From the NCBI GenBank assembly GCA_035280505.1, contig DATEFT010000792.1, positions 1 to 8,612 of the forward strand: 8,612 bases of DNA, written 5' to 3'. The number at the start of each line of letters is the position of its first letter. Position 1 is the first letter of the stretch. Positions 7,812 to 8,612 of the stretch are shown in pieces. Both the position numbers and the translations under genes were made by a program. Below the pieces are notes generated by a model, which saw only the letters and a program-made list of their open reading frames with translations, was not told the origin of the DNA and made no database searches. The stretch is from JAKEHZ01 sp035280505. Lineage in GTDB: Bacteria > Acidobacteriota > Blastocatellia > RBC074.

Positions 7812-7815
7812 ATGA
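7570..7815 (+). pseudogene. Possible remnant or unusually started small ORF, ending in an ATGA overlap with the next gene
   Basis: From the stop codon at 7567-7569 the frame is open for 81 codons to TGA at 7813-7815, which overlaps the ATG of the transglutaminase-like gene as ATGA, the usual layout for translational coupling. The translation looks protein-like, with a Pro/Ala linker (PDSTAPPAPAEP) followed by a mixed segment (DYDFGSRSALITESEFKAQ, then PFLPAIDLSIDRGSAPVG). The frame has no ATG, GTG or TTG, so it is either the decayed 3' end of an older gene, a rare-start gene, or chance. I do not recognise the product. Chance remains quite likely, because stop codons are sparse in GC-rich DNA. 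Confidence 0.22.
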
Positions 7816-8354
7816 ACGAGAAGACGATGCATAAATGTTCAAACTCCATTTCGCCCCGCATCTTCATCGGCCGGATTCCCAGGGGCTACGCGGGGACGCT
7901 CAAGACGGTCGAGTTGATCGCCGGCCTGGTCCGGTCGGGCGCCAAAGACTTCCACGTTCGGCAGACAGCCATCGAGATTCTGCGCCGATGCGGGATCCGG
8001 CCTAAAAACTACCTGGGCGAGATTCGCGCGCTCTTCGAGTGGGTGCAATGCCATGTTCGATACACACGCGACATCCATCGCGTCGAGCTGCTGCACACCG
8101 CGCGACGGATGCTGGAACTGCGGGCGGGCGATTGTGACGACATGACCATCCTGCTCAGCGCCATGCTCAAATCGATCGGCCACCCGGTGCGCCTGGTGCT
8201 CGTCGGATTCAATCCGATGAAGAAGAGGTTATACACGCATATCTATCTCGAAGTTTTTTATAGGGGTCGGTGGATTCCGCTCGACGCTACGGTCAGTCGG
8301 CCGATGGGCTGGGCGCCGCCGGCTGTTAACAAGCAACTTTTTCCGGTTGATTAG
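7812..8354 (+). CDS. Transglutaminase-like cysteine protein, probably cytoplasmic
   Basis: This 180-residue protein has the core of the transglutaminase-like (papain-fold) superfamily. The catalytic triad can be read as Cys108 in RAGDCDDM, His143 in YTHIYLEV and Asp158 in WIPLDATV. The preceding segment EWVQCHVRYTRDIHRVELLHT (74-94) is the usual helix and substrate-side stretch before the Cys motif. Members act as cysteine proteases, amidases or acyl-transfer enzymes; the reaction here cannot be chosen from sequence. No signal peptide or membrane span is visible, unlike many bacterial members. The start at 7812 follows a weak AGAAAGA (7800-7806); an ATG at 7827 would remove five residues. The 3' end is AT-richer than the neighbouring genes. 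A hairpin repeat and then an unknown gene follow on the same strand. Small stand-alone proteins of this fold also occur in phage-like gene clusters, which is one possible context, but no phage structural gene is visible in this window. Confidence 0.88.
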   Translation: MNEKTMHKCSNSISPRIFIGRIPRGYAGTLKTVELIAGLVRSGAKDFHVRQTAIEILRRCGIRPKNYLGEIRALFEWVQCHVRYTRDIHRVELLHTARRMLELRAGDCDDMTILLSAMLKSIGHPVRLVLVGFNPMKKRLYTHIYLEVFYRGRWIPLDATVSRPMGWAPPAVNKQLFPVD

Positions 8355-8370
8355 TACTTTGAAAAGCAGG

Positions 8371-8477
8371 TCTCTTGAATTTGGATTCGAAACCGCGAAC
8401 GACGTGGAATACGCGAAAACAGGCTGATTTAGCGTGTTTCGCGTCTTTCGCGGTTTCGAATCCCAAATCTCAAAGAC
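8371..8477. repeat. Long imperfect inverted repeat of the CGCGAAAGACGCGAAA family (copy 2)
   Basis: The core stem pairs 8383-8399 (GGATTCGAAACCGCGAA) perfectly with 8447-8463. Inward, pairing continues to about 8414/8432 with one mismatch and a few G-T pairs. Outward, ATTT/AAAT and TCTCTTGA/TCAAAGA-like segments pair with single-base bulges, so the whole structure is about 107 bases with a loop near 8415-8431. The right arm carries the same 19 bases (8437-8455) as the arm of copy 1, while the left arm has diverged. Size and symmetry resemble REP or MITE-like non-autonomous elements. It lies between co-oriented genes and could attenuate transcription into the downstream gene. No target-site duplication is obvious. 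Confidence 0.75.
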
Positions 8478-8506
8478 TCAATTTCCGGAGTATGAGGAGA
8501 AGACGT

Positions 8507-8612
8507 ATGCCTTTTGCAACTACCGAAATGACAGAGGTCATGGGGATCGGCAGCTATGTCGGCGAGATCCGCCAGGGACCGGACGGACAACTCTACGAAT
8601 GGGTCGAAGGCG
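8507..8612 (+). CDS. Unrecognised protein, 3' partial (first 35 codons)
   Basis: The ATG at 8507 has a strong ribosome-binding site, GAGGAGA at 8494-8500, six bases upstream, and the frame is open to the window end. The visible N-terminus begins MPFATTEMTEVMGIGSYVGE and continues with IRQGPDGQLYEWVEG. It has no signal peptide; the QGPDGQLYEW stretch could be a short beta-hairpin. I do not recognise the family. The gene is co-oriented with the transglutaminase-like gene 152 bases upstream, with a hairpin repeat between them, so the two may be functionally linked. Confidence 0.75.
   Translation, partial: MPFATTEMTEVMGIGSYVGEIRQGPDGQLYEWVEG

Noticed and set aside
8451..8464. tRNA T-arm-like sequence (CGGTTTCGAATCCC)
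   Set aside because: It is part of the inverted repeat, has an extra T in the loop, and no acceptor, D or anticodon arm can be placed upstream.

Overview
The window looks like a stretch of chromosome from a GC-rich soil or sediment bacterium, most likely an Acidobacteriota member of the Solibacter/Bryobacter kind. This is inference. It rests on a winged-helix regulator fused through one membrane span to a TolB/WD40-like propeller, a secreted type-B carboxylesterase, and dispersed CGCGAAAGACGCGAAA hairpins between genes. No 16S rRNA gene or other phylogenetic marker is present.

Layout. Bases 2-2176 (+) hold the 3' part of the membrane-anchored regulator; its start lies upstream of the window. 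After a 137-base gap with a 12-base palindrome and helically phased T-tracts, bases 2314-3951 (+) encode a secreted carboxylesterase/lipase family protein with an intact Ser-Glu-His triad. A 19-bp perfect inverted repeat fills the gap to the convergent gene at 4031-7468 (-). That gene encodes a large secreted type-I pullulanase (GH13) with tandem CBM41 starch-binding modules, a CBM48-like module and all the main GH13 catalytic motifs. Its likely promoter, with a perfect TTGACA -35 box, lies in the 343-base divergent gap at 7469-7811. The same gap carries an 81-codon open frame without a normal start codon, whose stop overlaps the next start (ATGA). Bases 7812-8354 (+) encode a small, apparently cytoplasmic transglutaminase-like cysteine protein with an intact Cys-His-Asp triad. 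A second, longer imperfect hairpin of the same repeat family follows, and then the first 35 codons of an unrecognised gene (8507 to the window end).

How the genes fit together. The esterase and pullulanase both carry signal peptides and fit exoenzyme use of esters and alpha-glucans. The regulator lies just upstream of the esterase on the same strand and may sense a periplasmic signal, but nothing in the sequence proves a regulatory link. The right end (transglutaminase-like protein plus unknown protein) is a separate unit and the least explained part. I did not find a clear new multi-gene system. The best leads are this right-hand unit, the hairpin repeat family, the phased T-tracts and the asymmetric CBM41 pair.
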